From NCBI GenBank assembly GCA_944326265.1, contig CALVDE010000004.1, positions 62,001-126,000 of the forward strand: 64,000 nt of DNA, in the 5' to 3' direction. This document shows positions 18,681-28,244 of the stretch, one piece after another. A program made the position numbers and the translations under genes. Positions within the stretch are counted from its first letter, which is position 1. The number at the start of each line of letters is the position of its first letter. The stretch is from an uncultured Bacteroidales bacterium (GTDB lineage Bacteria; Bacteroidota; Bacteroidia; Bacteroidales; UBA932). A model generated the notes under the pieces. The model had not been told where the DNA came from. It was given only the letters and a program-made list of their open reading frames with translations, and did not search any database.

Positions 18681-20207
18681 TTATGCTGTCATTATGATGG
18701 TCAGGTTCTTGGTTATAGTATTGCCTTCCTTGTCGGTAATGACTACTTCCAGTTCATTTGTTTCCTCGGGCATAGCACTCAGGAATCCGGCTATCTGAAA
18801 GACCACCTCGGTCTTGCCCTTGACGTCTGCTGATGTGATACCGAACAAAGCGCCCCAGAATCCTTCCTCACCGGCATTCATATTCGCAAGATCCACACTA
18901 TACTCCATCTGCATCATATCAACGAGGTCGCGAAGACCGGCAGAATTTACATTCACTACATATTTCTCAATTCCGGCCGGAGCCGCTACTGTCAGATTGA
19001 ACTCTGAGGGCAGAGCCGCCTTGCTGTAAGTCACAGGCTCGTCGATACCGGCCGTAGCGGTGATGGTTATCGCAGTTGTCTCCGGCTCCTGGGGCTCATC
19101 CTGCTCCGCAGCGGCTGTGGTGAAATGAAGGGTGAATGCATCAGCCGCAGCATCCGGAGCACCGGCCCTTGTCACCGCTCCCACAGGGATATTCAGAGTA
19201 TAGGCGGTCTCTGCCGTCAGAGCCGGCAGGGAGACCGTCACCTTGCTGCCTGAAGCGGAGGCTGCACAAGCCTCACCGTTGAGAGTAATGGAGGCGCCGT
19301 CCGCAACCTCGACCGCCGTGGTGTAGGTAATGTCTAATGTAGATGTCTCCACGGGAACATCTGCGGCACCCTCCGCTATCGATGCTGAAGACACCTCTGG
19401 AACAGCAGTCTCATCCACGACAGGGTCCTCTGAGGGGCCTTCGATGAAAATGTCCTCGACACGGCCGTTGACCGTATAGTCTATGGATATGCCGTCAGTA
19501 TAATCCATGTAACCGGTCTCCCCGGCATCTATGGTCAGCACGTGATGGTCCTGCGCAGCCACCTGCTCTATAGACGCATAATGATTGATCACGCCTCCTG
19601 TCCTGCGTGTTCCCTTGACATGAATTTCCAGAGGGGCTACATCAAAAAATCCGGAATTTTCAGCCACTACAGCGGGTTTCTCCCATATCAGAACCCCGTC
19701 CTTGGAGGTAACGGAAATAGTGAAATCCTCGTTCATCTCGTTCAGGAATGCATCAGTGCACCGTACCGTCACCATCATGTTGGTAATCCTGCAAGTAATC
19801 GATATGCTCTGAGTCTGACCCGGTGTCACTGTCACAGTCTGCGAACCGGCATATTTCGGCTGCGCCCATGCCACTGCCTTATCCCCGGGAGACTTGGCCT
19901 CGACCCTGTACTCGGCAGGCTCAAGAGTCACAACCGTCGGCACATCGGCAAAGCGGTCCCACGAGCCGGCAGTCTCCTGAGTGGCCGTATTGATTATCGT
20001 AACCGAATACTCATTGACATCATTGTTGTTCTGCAGATCGCCCTCTGCTTTTGTGTCCTGTGAAGGCACCGGAGTGAACTCTCCCTCCGGAACGATGTTC
20101 ATGGCCAGTCCGGCCTCCTGACCGCCGCCGGCCCCTATCTCTTCTCTCCTGCAGCCGGAAAGGACTGCGGCCGTCAATATAATCGATGCTAAAATTATTC
20201 TTTTCAT
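18681..20207 (-). CDS. DUF4493 surface lipoprotein with Ig-like domain
   Basis: 508 residues from the ATG at 20207 (MKRIILASIILTAAVLSGC, lipobox LSGC). A GTG at 20222 is possible but gives an atypical start. The N-terminal DUF4493 domain includes VTLEPAEYRVEAKSPGDKAVAWAQPKYAG and RITNMMVTVRCTDAFLNE. A Big_5/SbsA-like Ig domain follows at about 270-365 (STLDITYTTAVEVADGASITLNGEA). The last ~120 residues form another beta domain with TEVVFQIAGFLSAMPEETNELEVVITDKEGN, also seen in related lipoproteins. Unlike its neighbours it has no PCMD domain. It starts 15 bases after the upstream stop. Confidence 0.85.
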   Translation of the reverse strand: MKRIILASIILTAAVLSGCRREEIGAGGGQEAGLAMNIVPEGEFTPVPSQDTKAEGDLQNNNDVNEYSVTIINTATQETAGSWDRFADVPTVVTLEPAEYRVEAKSPGDKAVAWAQPKYAGSQTVTVTPGQTQSISITCRITNMMVTVRCTDAFLNEMNEDFTISVTSKDGVLIWEKPAVVAENSGFFDVAPLEIHVKGTRRTGGVINHYASIEQVAAQDHHVLTIDAGETGYMDYTDGISIDYTVNGRVEDIFIEGPSEDPVVDETAVPEVSSASIAEGAADVPVETSTLDITYTTAVEVADGASITLNGEACAASASGSKVTVSLPALTAETAYTLNIPVGAVTRAGAPDAAADAFTLHFTTAAAEQDEPQEPETTAITITATAGIDEPVTYSKAALPSEFNLTVAAPAGIEKYVVNVNSAGLRDLVDMMQMEYSVDLANMNAGEEGFWGALFGITSADVKGKTEVVFQIAGFLSAMPEETNELEVVITDKEGNTITKNLTIIMTA

Positions 20208-20221
20208 ATCTGTGTTTTTCA

Positions 20222-22369
20222 CTATTCGTAAATAAGTTCTATGTCATCCACTGTCAGGATGCTGCCACCATGGACATTGGCCGTCTTGTCACCGCCATAT
20301 GCAATACTCATGTTGTACTGCCATTTATTGCTGTCCGATGCACTGACAAATTCAATATAAATGGTATCAGCCTTAAGGTCTGTCCTACTGTAAGCGATAT
20401 CCACTGACATCTGAGTCCATTCAGAACGGGAGTCCGAGGATGAATATGTAGCCTCGCCTATTACGGTATCACCGTTCTTGACTGAGATATATGCCTTGAA
20501 ACTGTCCGATTCGAAGGATGAGTATTTATACCAGAAATTGAGTTTACTGGGACGCGAAGCAAATGACCGTCCCTGTACGCCTCCAAAAACCCCGGTAAAC
20601 ACTTTTCCGAAACCGACAGTAGGGATAGGTGCCGACCAACTTGTTGCCGTATTACTTACAGCAATCAACATCATCTGCGCTGCTCTTCCTCCATTACGTC
20701 CACCTACATAACTTACCATAGGAAATGACTTAAATGTCATGTTTCCTGGGGTCGTTGATTTTACTGTTGTCTCTGCATTATTGGTATCCCACCACTTGGA
20801 ACCATCATTACTATATGGCCCGTAAGATGTCTGCTTAACAGAACCAATAATATCATATGCTACATATTCCCATTCACTCCACTCCTCGAATCCTGCATTT
20901 TCCACCTGCTGGGCGGACTCTGTAGTCACCTCGCGGACATCGGCAGAGACACCGTTGTTGTATCTGGCACGTACCGAATAGCAGGTACCGGGAGTCAGGC
21001 CGGTAATAGTGAATGTATTGGAAGTTCCAGAGACGGATGTCGAGGTGCATGATGGCCTGGTCCACTGACCGCCTTCTGCCCTGACCTCGGGATAGAGAAG
21101 CTCCGGATCTCCGTCCTCCGTGCTGAGTACGACGTTCTCGATGCGGGCAGCCCATACATTGCCCTCGGATATCTCTGCAATGGATTTTGACGCTGCACTT
21201 GGAGTTATGACGAATGTCGCCTCGGCGGTCTTGCCCAGAGCGTCGGTGAGCTTTATCGTGAAGCTGTGGGAGTTGTCTTCCACGTCTTCCGTATATGCGA
21301 ATCTGCGGGCCACCGCCGACAGGTCTATAGTTCCCATCGTACCTCCTTCCTCGACGGCATAAACCAGGCCGTCTCTTTCCAGAATATTCTTCTCATCGGC
21401 GGAGAGGGCGAGAAAATCCAGGGTCGCCGGCCAGCCCAGAGAAGCCAGGTATGCGGAATTGACCGTCATGGTGCAGCCCGCTATGCCGCTGACAGCATTC
21501 AATGATACCGCAGCATCCGGTTCCGTTCCCTCAACCACGGAAAGTTTTCCCTCCGCATCGAATCCTCCGGTCTCGGGGACAAGCAGAGGTGCATCCTTTG
21601 GCAGCATGTATGAAGGTATTCCTACATTGATGGTAGAGTCATTGGTCGTGCGGTCTACGGTTATGGTGAGTCCCACCTCGTAGGCAGGCACCGGATCGGT
21701 ATTCAGCCTTATGGTTATGAAATCTCCGGGAGCCGCCTGAATCTGGCTTCCGTTACGGAAATACCACGGCTTGCCGTTCTTGTCCACAAGTTCCACATCC
21801 ACTGTCAGAGGTGCCGGCGGCATATATCCCGACTCATCCTTGTGCTGCATGTCGAACACAAGCGTTCCCCTGCTGCTGGAGACTGTTGTCTCGTAAGAGA
21901 CATATTCTCCGACAATGTTCTCCCCGTACTCAACGGCCACCTTGACATTGGCCATGCGGCATACTGCGCTCACGTCCACTGTCTCCTGCGGAATGACCGT
22001 GAACTCTTTCTCTCCCATGAAGAAGAAAGCGTCCCACCCGCTTGCGGTGGAGTCGCCCAGTGTGGCTCTCAGGGTATAAGGTCCGCCGGCATTCATCTGT
22101 ACGGCGGATTCTTCCTGCGCCTTGTATTCAGCATACGTGGCCCAGCGCTTGAAAACGACTCCGGCGGGATTGATGATCTCAACCTTGAAATCATCCGCAT
22201 CGAGCGATCCCTCAGGTACTTCGGCTCGTGTAGCAGGAGCCTGTGCCGTCAGGTCGATACGTACTCCTCCGGTACCGGGACTGTAAGGTGTCTCTTCCTT
22301 TATCGAACAGGAAGAAAGCGCAAATACAAGGAGCAATAAGTGCAATGAAATAAATTTAGTTTTGCTCAT
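20222..22369 (-). CDS. DUF4493 plus PCMD surface lipoprotein, first gene of the operon
   Basis: 715 residues from the ATG at 22369 (MSKTKFISLH...ALSSC lipobox); an ATG two codons upstream at 22375 is an equal alternative. The longer open frame to 22450 runs through the promoter and is rejected. DUF4493 covers about 20-260 (GGVRIDLTAQAPATRAEVPEGS, GPYTLRATLGDSTASGWDAFFFMGEKE). Then come Ig-like segments, a fibronectin-like stretch (TFTITGLTPGTCYSVRARYN) and a C-terminal PCMD domain (VENAGFEEWSEWEYVAYDIIG, ending VHGGSILTVDDIELIYE). It opens the operon running down to 12923. Confidence 0.87.
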   Translation of the reverse strand: MSKTKFISLHLLLLVFALSSCSIKEETPYSPGTGGVRIDLTAQAPATRAEVPEGSLDADDFKVEIINPAGVVFKRWATYAEYKAQEESAVQMNAGGPYTLRATLGDSTASGWDAFFFMGEKEFTVIPQETVDVSAVCRMANVKVAVEYGENIVGEYVSYETTVSSSRGTLVFDMQHKDESGYMPPAPLTVDVELVDKNGKPWYFRNGSQIQAAPGDFITIRLNTDPVPAYEVGLTITVDRTTNDSTINVGIPSYMLPKDAPLLVPETGGFDAEGKLSVVEGTEPDAAVSLNAVSGIAGCTMTVNSAYLASLGWPATLDFLALSADEKNILERDGLVYAVEEGGTMGTIDLSAVARRFAYTEDVEDNSHSFTIKLTDALGKTAEATFVITPSAASKSIAEISEGNVWAARIENVVLSTEDGDPELLYPEVRAEGGQWTRPSCTSTSVSGTSNTFTITGLTPGTCYSVRARYNNGVSADVREVTTESAQQVENAGFEEWSEWEYVAYDIIGSVKQTSYGPYSNDGSKWWDTNNAETTVKSTTPGNMTFKSFPMVSYVGGRNGGRAAQMMLIAVSNTATSWSAPIPTVGFGKVFTGVFGGVQGRSFASRPSKLNFWYKYSSFESDSFKAYISVKNGDTVIGEATYSSSDSRSEWTQMSVDIAYSRTDLKADTIYIEFVSASDSNKWQYNMSIAYGGDKTANVHGGSILTVDDIELIYE

Positions 22370-22417
22370 TTGCATCCGATTATTGGTTTTAGTACATTTA
22401 TCCAAAATAAACAGCGG

Positions 22418-22425
22418 CAAAAGTA
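22418..22425 (-). promoter_or_regulatory. -7 element of the lipoprotein/maturase operon
   Basis: TACTTTTG on the minus strand, about 45 bases ahead of the start codon at 22369. No -33 element at the expected place. It is back to back with the parE promoter at 22469-22476. Confidence 0.55.
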
Positions 22426-22468
22426 GCATTTTTTTCTCCCGTGGAGCCATTCTTCGGGAAAAACTTAA

Positions 22469-22476
22469 TAAATTTG
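22469..22476 (+). promoter_or_regulatory. -7 element for parE
   Basis: TAAATTTG, an exact consensus match, 30 bases before the ATG at 22507. It favours that ATG over the upstream GTG at 22441, which would lie upstream of the transcript start. Confidence 0.6.
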
Positions 22477-22506
22477 CAGGGTCCCAAAAAAGGGCTATTT
22501 AGGATA

Positions 22507-24351
22507 ATGAGCGAAGAATTAAGAGATTACGACAGCAGTGCCATTAAAACACTCGATTGGTACAACCACATACGCACGAGGCCCGGCATGTACATAGGCA
22601 GCACAGGCGACGGTTCTCTGCCTGACGACGGACTCTACATTCTGGTCAAGGAGGTGGTGGACAACGCCATAGACGAATATGCATCAGGATTCGGCAAGGA
22701 AATTGACATAACGGTGGAAAACAACCGCGTAACAGTAAGGGACTTCGGTCGTGGAATCCCCCTGGAGAAACTCATCGACGCTTCCAGCAGGCTCATGACC
22801 GGAGGCAAGTTCGACAGCGGTGCGTTCAAGAAAAGCGTGGGGCTCAACGGCATCGGCATCAAAGCCGTCAACGCCACCTCCGTATATTTCGGCATAACTT
22901 CCTTCAGGGACGGACACTACCGCAGCGCGGCCTATTCAAGAGGTATCCTCGAGAGCGACAGCACCGGCACTACGGACGAGAAAAACGGCACCCTGGTCAG
23001 TTTCATCGCCGACAACGAGATCTTCCACAATTATTCCTACAACATGGAGTTCCTGGAGACAATGGTGCGCAATTACGCATATCTCAACACAGGACTCACT
23101 CTCAAGCTCAACGGCACGGTCTACCATTCCAAGGACGGTCTTCTGGACCTTGTCCGCGACACAATGGAAGCCAATCCTCTCTATCCCCCCATTCATATAA
23201 AAGGTGAGGACATAGAGTTTGTCATCACTCACGGAGACAGCAACGGCGAGAATATCGCATCATTCGTGAACGGCCAGAACACCACTCAGGGCGGCACGCA
23301 TCTCGCCGCATTCAGGGAAGCAGTGGCCAAGACCGTCAAGGAGCATTTCAAGAAAGATTTCGAGCCTGCCGACATACGCCAGTCGATAGTAGGTGCGGTC
23401 AGCATCCGCGTCAACGAGCCCGGCTTCGGCAACCAGACCAAGACCAAGCTGAGCTCCAAGGACGTGCGTCCCGGACTGTCCATCCGCTCATTCATCGGAG
23501 ACTTCGTAGAGGAGGAACTGGACAATTATCTGCACAAGCATCCGGATACGGCCTCCGTCATGCTGAAGAAAATCCAGGCATCCGAAAAAGAGAGAAAGGC
23601 CATCTCCGGCCTGCAGAAGAACCTGAAGGACAAGGTCCGCAAGGCAAGCCTGTACAACAAGAAACTCCGGGACTGCCGTGTACACTATACCGACTCCCGC
23701 AATGAGCTCGCGGAGATGTCCTCGATATTCATCACCGAGGGAGACTCAGCCAGCGGATCCATAACCAAGATACGCGATGTCAATACGCAGGCCGTATTCA
23801 GCCTCAGGGGAAAACCGCTCAACTGCATAAAGAAAAGCGAGAAAGAAGTAAGGGAGAACGAGGAACTGCTCCTGCTCAAGGCCGCCCTCAATGTCGAGGA
23901 GGATATGGACAATCTGCGCTACAACAAGATAATAATCGCAACCGATGCGGATGTGGACGGTATGCACATCCGCCTGCTTATGGTCAGCTTCTTCCTCAAA
24001 TATTACCCCGATCTGGTACGTCAGGGCCATGTGTACATCCTCCAGACACCGCTGTTCAGGGTACACAACAAGAAGAAAAGCATCTACTGCTACAGCGACG
24101 AGGAGAAGGCCGCAGCCATAAAGGAACTGGGATCAGGAAGCGAGATCACCCGTTTCAAAGGACTGGGAGAGATTTCTCCGGATGAGTTCAAGGATTTCAT
24201 CGGAGACAATATGAGGCTGGATCCTGTCAGGCTCAGCCCCGATGACAGTATTCCCATGCTCCTGCAGTTCTATCTGGGCAACAACACGCCGGACAGACAG
24301 AGTTTCATCCGCAAGAATCTGCGCTCTGACCTGATTCTGGAGATTGTATAA
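22507..24351 (+). CDS. parE: DNA topoisomerase IV subunit B
   Basis: 614 residues starting MSEELRDYDSSAIKTLDWYN. It is the ATPase/TOPRIM subunit that, with ParC, separates linked daughter chromosomes. The GHKL ATPase block EVVDNAIDEYASG carries the catalytic Glu, followed by VRDFGRGIPLEK and GLNGIGIKAVNATS. The TOPRIM domain shows TEGDSASGS and, further on, ATDADVDGMHIR (metal-binding DxD). The short tail with RFKGLGEISPDEFKDFIGDNMR is typical of type IIA B subunits of this size. parC is not adjacent; two lipid genes follow on the same strand. Confidence 0.93.
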   Translation: MSEELRDYDSSAIKTLDWYNHIRTRPGMYIGSTGDGSLPDDGLYILVKEVVDNAIDEYASGFGKEIDITVENNRVTVRDFGRGIPLEKLIDASSRLMTGGKFDSGAFKKSVGLNGIGIKAVNATSVYFGITSFRDGHYRSAAYSRGILESDSTGTTDEKNGTLVSFIADNEIFHNYSYNMEFLETMVRNYAYLNTGLTLKLNGTVYHSKDGLLDLVRDTMEANPLYPPIHIKGEDIEFVITHGDSNGENIASFVNGQNTTQGGTHLAAFREAVAKTVKEHFKKDFEPADIRQSIVGAVSIRVNEPGFGNQTKTKLSSKDVRPGLSIRSFIGDFVEEELDNYLHKHPDTASVMLKKIQASEKERKAISGLQKNLKDKVRKASLYNKKLRDCRVHYTDSRNELAEMSSIFITEGDSASGSITKIRDVNTQAVFSLRGKPLNCIKKSEKEVRENEELLLLKAALNVEEDMDNLRYNKIIIATDADVDGMHIRLLMVSFFLKYYPDLVRQGHVYILQTPLFRVHNKKKSIYCYSDEEKAAAIKELGSGSEITRFKGLGEISPDEFKDFIGDNMRLDPVRLSPDDSIPMLLQFYLGNNTPDRQSFIRKNLRSDLILEIV

Positions 24352-24369
24352 CACGTCAAGTCCCTGCTT

Positions 24370-24948
24370 ATGAGAATAATCAGCCCCAAAACCGCAAAGC
24401 GCATACTCAACATGATGGGATGGAAAGGAATGGACGAGGCCATCCCCGCCCCCAAGTGCATTATCCTGGGTGCGCCTCACACCTCCATCTGGGACTTCGT
24501 AATCTCCTGGCTCTACTACCGCTCCGTAGGGGGCAATGCCAAGGTGATGATCAAGAAGGGCTTCTTCAAATGGCCCCTCGGTCCCATCCTGAGGCATCTC
24601 GGCGGCATACCGGTAGACCGCACCACCGGCGGCGGCGCGCACCTGGTCCGCCAGATGATAGAGGAGTTTGAAAAGGACGAGTACTTCCAGCTGGCCATAG
24701 CCCCCGAGGGCACGCGCCGGCCCGTGAAGCGGTGGAAAGGCGGATTCCACCTTATAGCCAAGGCCACCGGCGTACCGGTCTTCCTCGGCTACTTCGACTG
24801 GGGCACCAAGACCGTCGGTGCCAAGGAGGAGTTCCACATCACCGACGACGTGGACGCCGACCTCAAACGCATAAGACAGTGGTACAAAGATAAAGGTGTG
24901 GTAGGAAAGTTCCCTGAGAAATTCACCACCGGGGACGACCTGGACTAA
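24370..24948 (+). CDS. 1-acylglycerol-3-phosphate acyltransferase-like protein (PlsC superfamily)
   Basis: 192 residues, a short soluble-looking member of the family that moves an acyl group to a lysophospholipid. The catalytic H-x4-D motif is APHTSIWDFV and the glycerol-phosphate-binding block is APEGTRRPV, with GGIPVDRTTGGG between them (motif III). There is no long N-terminal membrane helix. The gene starts 18 bases after parE and ends 12 bases before an acyl-CoA ligase gene, so the two lipid enzymes are probably made together. Confidence 0.88.
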   Translation: MRIISPKTAKRILNMMGWKGMDEAIPAPKCIILGAPHTSIWDFVISWLYYRSVGGNAKVMIKKGFFKWPLGPILRHLGGIPVDRTTGGGAHLVRQMIEEFEKDEYFQLAIAPEGTRRPVKRWKGGFHLIAKATGVPVFLGYFDWGTKTVGAKEEFHITDDVDADLKRIRQWYKDKGVVGKFPEKFTTGDDLD

Positions 24949-24960
24949 AATCACAGCATC

Positions 24961-26628
24961 ATGGACAACGTACATCAGCGGTCGCTTCGGACTCTGCTCG
25001 AATTCGCATTTACACATTATCAGGACAAGCCCTTCCTGCACTTCATCGACGGGCCGGGCTACACCTACGGGGAATTTCACGCCAAGACCCGCGAAATCGC
25101 GGAGCTTTTGGCCCGCTACGGCATCGGGCGCGGCTCCCTTGTAGGACTTCTCTCCCAGAACATGCCCAACTGGGGCGTGGCCTACTTCGCCACCGCCGCC
25201 TTCGGAGGTATCAGCGTCCCGATGCTGCCCGATTTTTCCGAGAGCGAGATCAAGCACATCCTCAAGCATTCCGAGGCCAAGGCCCTCTTCGTCTCCAGCA
25301 AGCTCCGGCACAAGGTCCTGCAGAAAGCCGTAGACCGCCTTGACGTGATCATCTGCCTCGACGATTTTTCCATAATCAAGGGAGAGCCTATAGTCTCCGA
25401 ACCCGCCCCGCTGCCCTCAGAGGAGGAGATCCAGCCCGACGACCTGGCCGCAATCATCTACACCTCCGGCACCACCGGCAGTTCCAAGGGCGTGATGCTC
25501 AGCCACCGCAACCTCTGCGCCAACCTCTGGTCCACCGAGGATGTCCGCCCTAGCTTCGACTGGGACGTGTGGCTGTCCCTGCTGCCCCTGTCCCACACCC
25601 TCGAGTGCAGTATGTGCCTGCTCCTCCCGATGCAAGCCGGAGCCAGCGTCAACTACATCGAGAAAGCCCCCACCCCCTCGATCCTGATGAGTGCCCTCGC
25701 CAAGGTGCGCCCCACCACGATATTGTCCGTACCCCTTATTATAGAAAAGGTATACAGCAGTGCCGTTCTGCCCAAGCTCACCGCCACTCCCCTGCTCCGG
25801 TTCATGCACCGGATACCTCCCCTCAGGAAAATGATGCACCGCAAGGCCGGAAAGCAGCTCTTCGAGAAATTCGGCGGCCGCATCCGCTTCTTCGGTATCG
25901 GAGGCGCAAGGCTCGACCCGGAAGTGGAACGCTTCCTGCTGGAGGCCCGCTTTCCCTACGCCATAGGCTACGGCCTCACCGAGACCTCGCCCCTCATCGC
26001 CGCCGCCACCCCCGACATGGTACGGCTAGGCTCCACCGGTCCGGTAGTCAAGGGCGTGACCCTGAAGCTGCTGAATAAGGATCCCAGGACCGGAGTCGGC
26101 GAGATCGCCGTCAAGGGAGACAATGTCACACGGGGCTATTTCAAGAATCCAGAAGCGACAGAAGCCGCATTCACCGAGGACGGCTGGTTCAAGACACGCG
26201 ACCTGGGCCGCCTCGACCGCGACGGCTGGCTCTACATCAAGGGCCGCTCCTCGACCACCATCATCGGACCCAGCGGCGAGAACATCTACCCCGAGGAGGT
26301 CGAGAGCGTGCTCAACAGCCACGAGATGGTCGCCGAGTCAGTCGTAACCTCCAGAAAGGGCCGTCTGACCGCCCTCGTACATTTCGACTCCGAGAAGCTC
26401 AAGGCTTTCCTCGAAGCCAAGGACGAGTTCAGGCGCACCACTCAGGAGAAACTCGAGAACCTCAAGAAAGAAGTCCTCGAGTATGTCAATCAGAAAGTCA
26501 GCAAATTCTCACGAATCAGCGAGATAGACCCGCAGGAAAAGGAGTTCGAGAAGACCGCTACCCACAAGATCAAGCGTTATCTCTACGACGGTTCCCGGAG
26601 CAAGGATAAAGACAACAGAAAAAAATAA
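24961..26628 (+). CDS. Long-chain fatty-acid CoA ligase / AMP-binding enzyme
   Basis: 555 residues. It activates a fatty acid with ATP to acyl-AMP and then the CoA thioester. The P-loop-like motif is IIYTSGTTGSSKGVMLSH, with further family motifs YGLTETSPLIAA, GWFKTRDLGRLDRDGWLYIKGR and, near the end, the catalytic Lys in KTATHKIKRYLYDG. The motif order and length fit FadD-type enzymes. It is the third gene of the parE-acyltransferase run. Its stop codon abuts the stop of the convergent glycosyltransferase at 26629 with no spacer. Confidence 0.92.
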   Translation: MDNVHQRSLRTLLEFAFTHYQDKPFLHFIDGPGYTYGEFHAKTREIAELLARYGIGRGSLVGLLSQNMPNWGVAYFATAAFGGISVPMLPDFSESEIKHILKHSEAKALFVSSKLRHKVLQKAVDRLDVIICLDDFSIIKGEPIVSEPAPLPSEEEIQPDDLAAIIYTSGTTGSSKGVMLSHRNLCANLWSTEDVRPSFDWDVWLSLLPLSHTLECSMCLLLPMQAGASVNYIEKAPTPSILMSALAKVRPTTILSVPLIIEKVYSSAVLPKLTATPLLRFMHRIPPLRKMMHRKAGKQLFEKFGGRIRFFGIGGARLDPEVERFLLEARFPYAIGYGLTETSPLIAAATPDMVRLGSTGPVVKGVTLKLLNKDPRTGVGEIAVKGDNVTRGYFKNPEATEAAFTEDGWFKTRDLGRLDRDGWLYIKGRSSTTIIGPSGENIYPEEVESVLNSHEMVAESVVTSRKGRLTALVHFDSEKLKAFLEAKDEFRRTTQEKLENLKKEVLEYVNQKVSKFSRISEIDPQEKEFEKTATHKIKRYLYDGSRSKDKDNRKK

Positions 26629-27627
26629 TCAGTTCAGTTCCGGAAGAACTTTACGGACCTTATCCATCACCATATCTACGGTGATCGAATTCATGCACAG
26701 ACAGTCTCCCCTGCGGCACTGCCGTCCCCCGTTGGTCGAGCACGGACGGCACTCCAGGGGAACCTGTACAGCCCAGTCCGGATCCTGCCGCCAACCGTAG
26801 AACCCCGCATACGGATGCGTGGCACCCCAGACAGACACCACCGGTACTCCGGCCCACGAAGCGAAATGCATATTCGCGGAATCCATGCTGATCATCAGAT
26901 GCAGACTTTTTATTATCTCCAGCTCCGAGGAGAATCCTCCGGAGACAGCAGGGACATTGACAGTTCCGGGACATTCAGCCGCCCACTCGTCCAGGACAGC
27001 CCTGTCCCCGGGAGCCCCGAACAGCCAGACTGTACAGCCGGGGACGGAACTCAGTCTTCGCACCAGTTCTTTCATTTTTTCCAAAGGCCACACCTTCCCC
27101 GGATAATACGCAAACGGCGCCACTCCGATACGGAAGTGCCCGTCATCGGCCCTGCGCGGAACAATAACCGGAGGATCAGTCATCCTGACAGGAGAGAGTC
27201 CGCATCCGGCAAACAGCCTGTCATATACCTTCCACCACGGCAGCATAGGCTGCAGGACCTTGCGCCGGCTCCGCACAAGACGCCATCTGCGCATCCTGTA
27301 CTTGGGCAGACTGCGGACGGAAACTCCGGACAGGAAGAAAAGAGTACGCAGACATATCGTCCGCAGATTACTGTGACCGTCTATCACGTGAGTCGGATGA
27401 AGGCCACGCAGCGAACAGAATATGCGCCGGATACTCTGCGTCTTGTCCAACGGGACAGCCCTGACATTGGTGAGCCCGTCGAAAAGCGGCAGAAGCATAC
27501 GGTGCGTCAGTATCGTAAACTGTACATCCGGATTCTGCCCGGCCCTTCTCTGAAGAACGGATGCCATGGCCGCCACATCGCCCAGAGCGGCGAAGCGCAT
27601 CACCAGAACATGCTTGGGGCGGCTCAT
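26629..27627 (-). CDS. Glycosyltransferase family 9 (heptosyltransferase-like)
   Basis: 332 residues. The N-terminus VLVMRFAALGDVAAMASVLQ is the usual GT9 opening (R-x-x-x-x-G-D). The C-terminal nucleotide-sugar domain shows GVAPFAYYPGKVWPLEKMKELV, then the characteristic MISMDSANMHFASWAGVPVV and VWGATHPYAGFYGW. The family transfers heptose or a related sugar to lipopolysaccharide core on the cytoplasmic face. The acceptor and sugar are not readable here. The start is two bases after the DUF4254 gene, a pairing seen widely in Bacteroidales. It is the last gene of the eight-gene operon. Confidence 0.92.
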   Translation of the reverse strand: MSRPKHVLVMRFAALGDVAAMASVLQRRAGQNPDVQFTILTHRMLLPLFDGLTNVRAVPLDKTQSIRRIFCSLRGLHPTHVIDGHSNLRTICLRTLFFLSGVSVRSLPKYRMRRWRLVRSRRKVLQPMLPWWKVYDRLFAGCGLSPVRMTDPPVIVPRRADDGHFRIGVAPFAYYPGKVWPLEKMKELVRRLSSVPGCTVWLFGAPGDRAVLDEWAAECPGTVNVPAVSGGFSSELEIIKSLHLMISMDSANMHFASWAGVPVVSVWGATHPYAGFYGWRQDPDWAVQVPLECRPCSTNGGRQCRRGDCLCMNSITVDMVMDKVRKVLPELN

Positions 27628-27629
27628 GC

Positions 27630-28232
27630 CTATTTCTTATAAAGCACTGGATTGAGAGCCGGATCGTTGTACATCTTCACCTGACGGTAAAGCTTCATAT
27701 ACTTGCGGCCCTCAGCGATATCTTCAAGCAGCTCGTCCAGCGCAGATGACAGGTCCGAAAGCTGCTGCGTCAGGATCCCGAGCCTGGAGCGGCACTTTTC
27801 CCTGTGCTCAGCAGACGCATCCTCACGGGAGACCTCCACATTCATGTGATAGATCTTGAGAGCCAGGATAGAAAGACGGTCCACCGCCCATGCAGGGGTC
27901 TCCGTATTGATTCCGGCACCTGGTCTTACATTCACATCCTTGTATTTGAGATAGAAGATATCGTCTATACGCTCCACCAGATCAGTCCTGTCCTGGTTGG
28001 ACTTGTCTATCCTCCTCTTGAGTGTCAATGCGGCCGCCGGGTCTATGGCCGGATCACGGATTATATCCTCCAGATGCCACTGAACGGTATCTATCCAGTT
28101 CTTCTTATAAAGAATACCGTCCATTGACGATTCGTCGTACTTGTTCACGAAAGGGGCATCGACATCATCGGTCTTATGCCAGTTCTCTATCTGATCTGTA
28201 AACAGATCGAAAGCATGTCTGCTGAAACTCAT
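27630..28232 (-). CDS. DUF4254 protein
   Basis: 200 residues, mostly helical, with no signal peptide. Conserved DUF4254 blocks are WHLEDIIRDP and RIDKSNQDRTDLVERIDD, the latter being the most recognisable. No catalytic function is established. Family members are commonly encoded beside GT9 glycosyltransferases, as here, so a role in lipopolysaccharide core assembly is inferred from context only. Confidence 0.88.
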   Translation of the reverse strand: MSFSRHAFDLFTDQIENWHKTDDVDAPFVNKYDESSMDGILYKKNWIDTVQWHLEDIIRDPAIDPAAALTLKRRIDKSNQDRTDLVERIDDIFYLKYKDVNVRPGAGINTETPAWAVDRLSILALKIYHMNVEVSREDASAEHREKCRSRLGILTQQLSDLSSALDELLEDIAEGRKYMKLYRQVKMYNDPALNPVLYKK

Positions 28233-28244
28233 AATTTATTGCTT

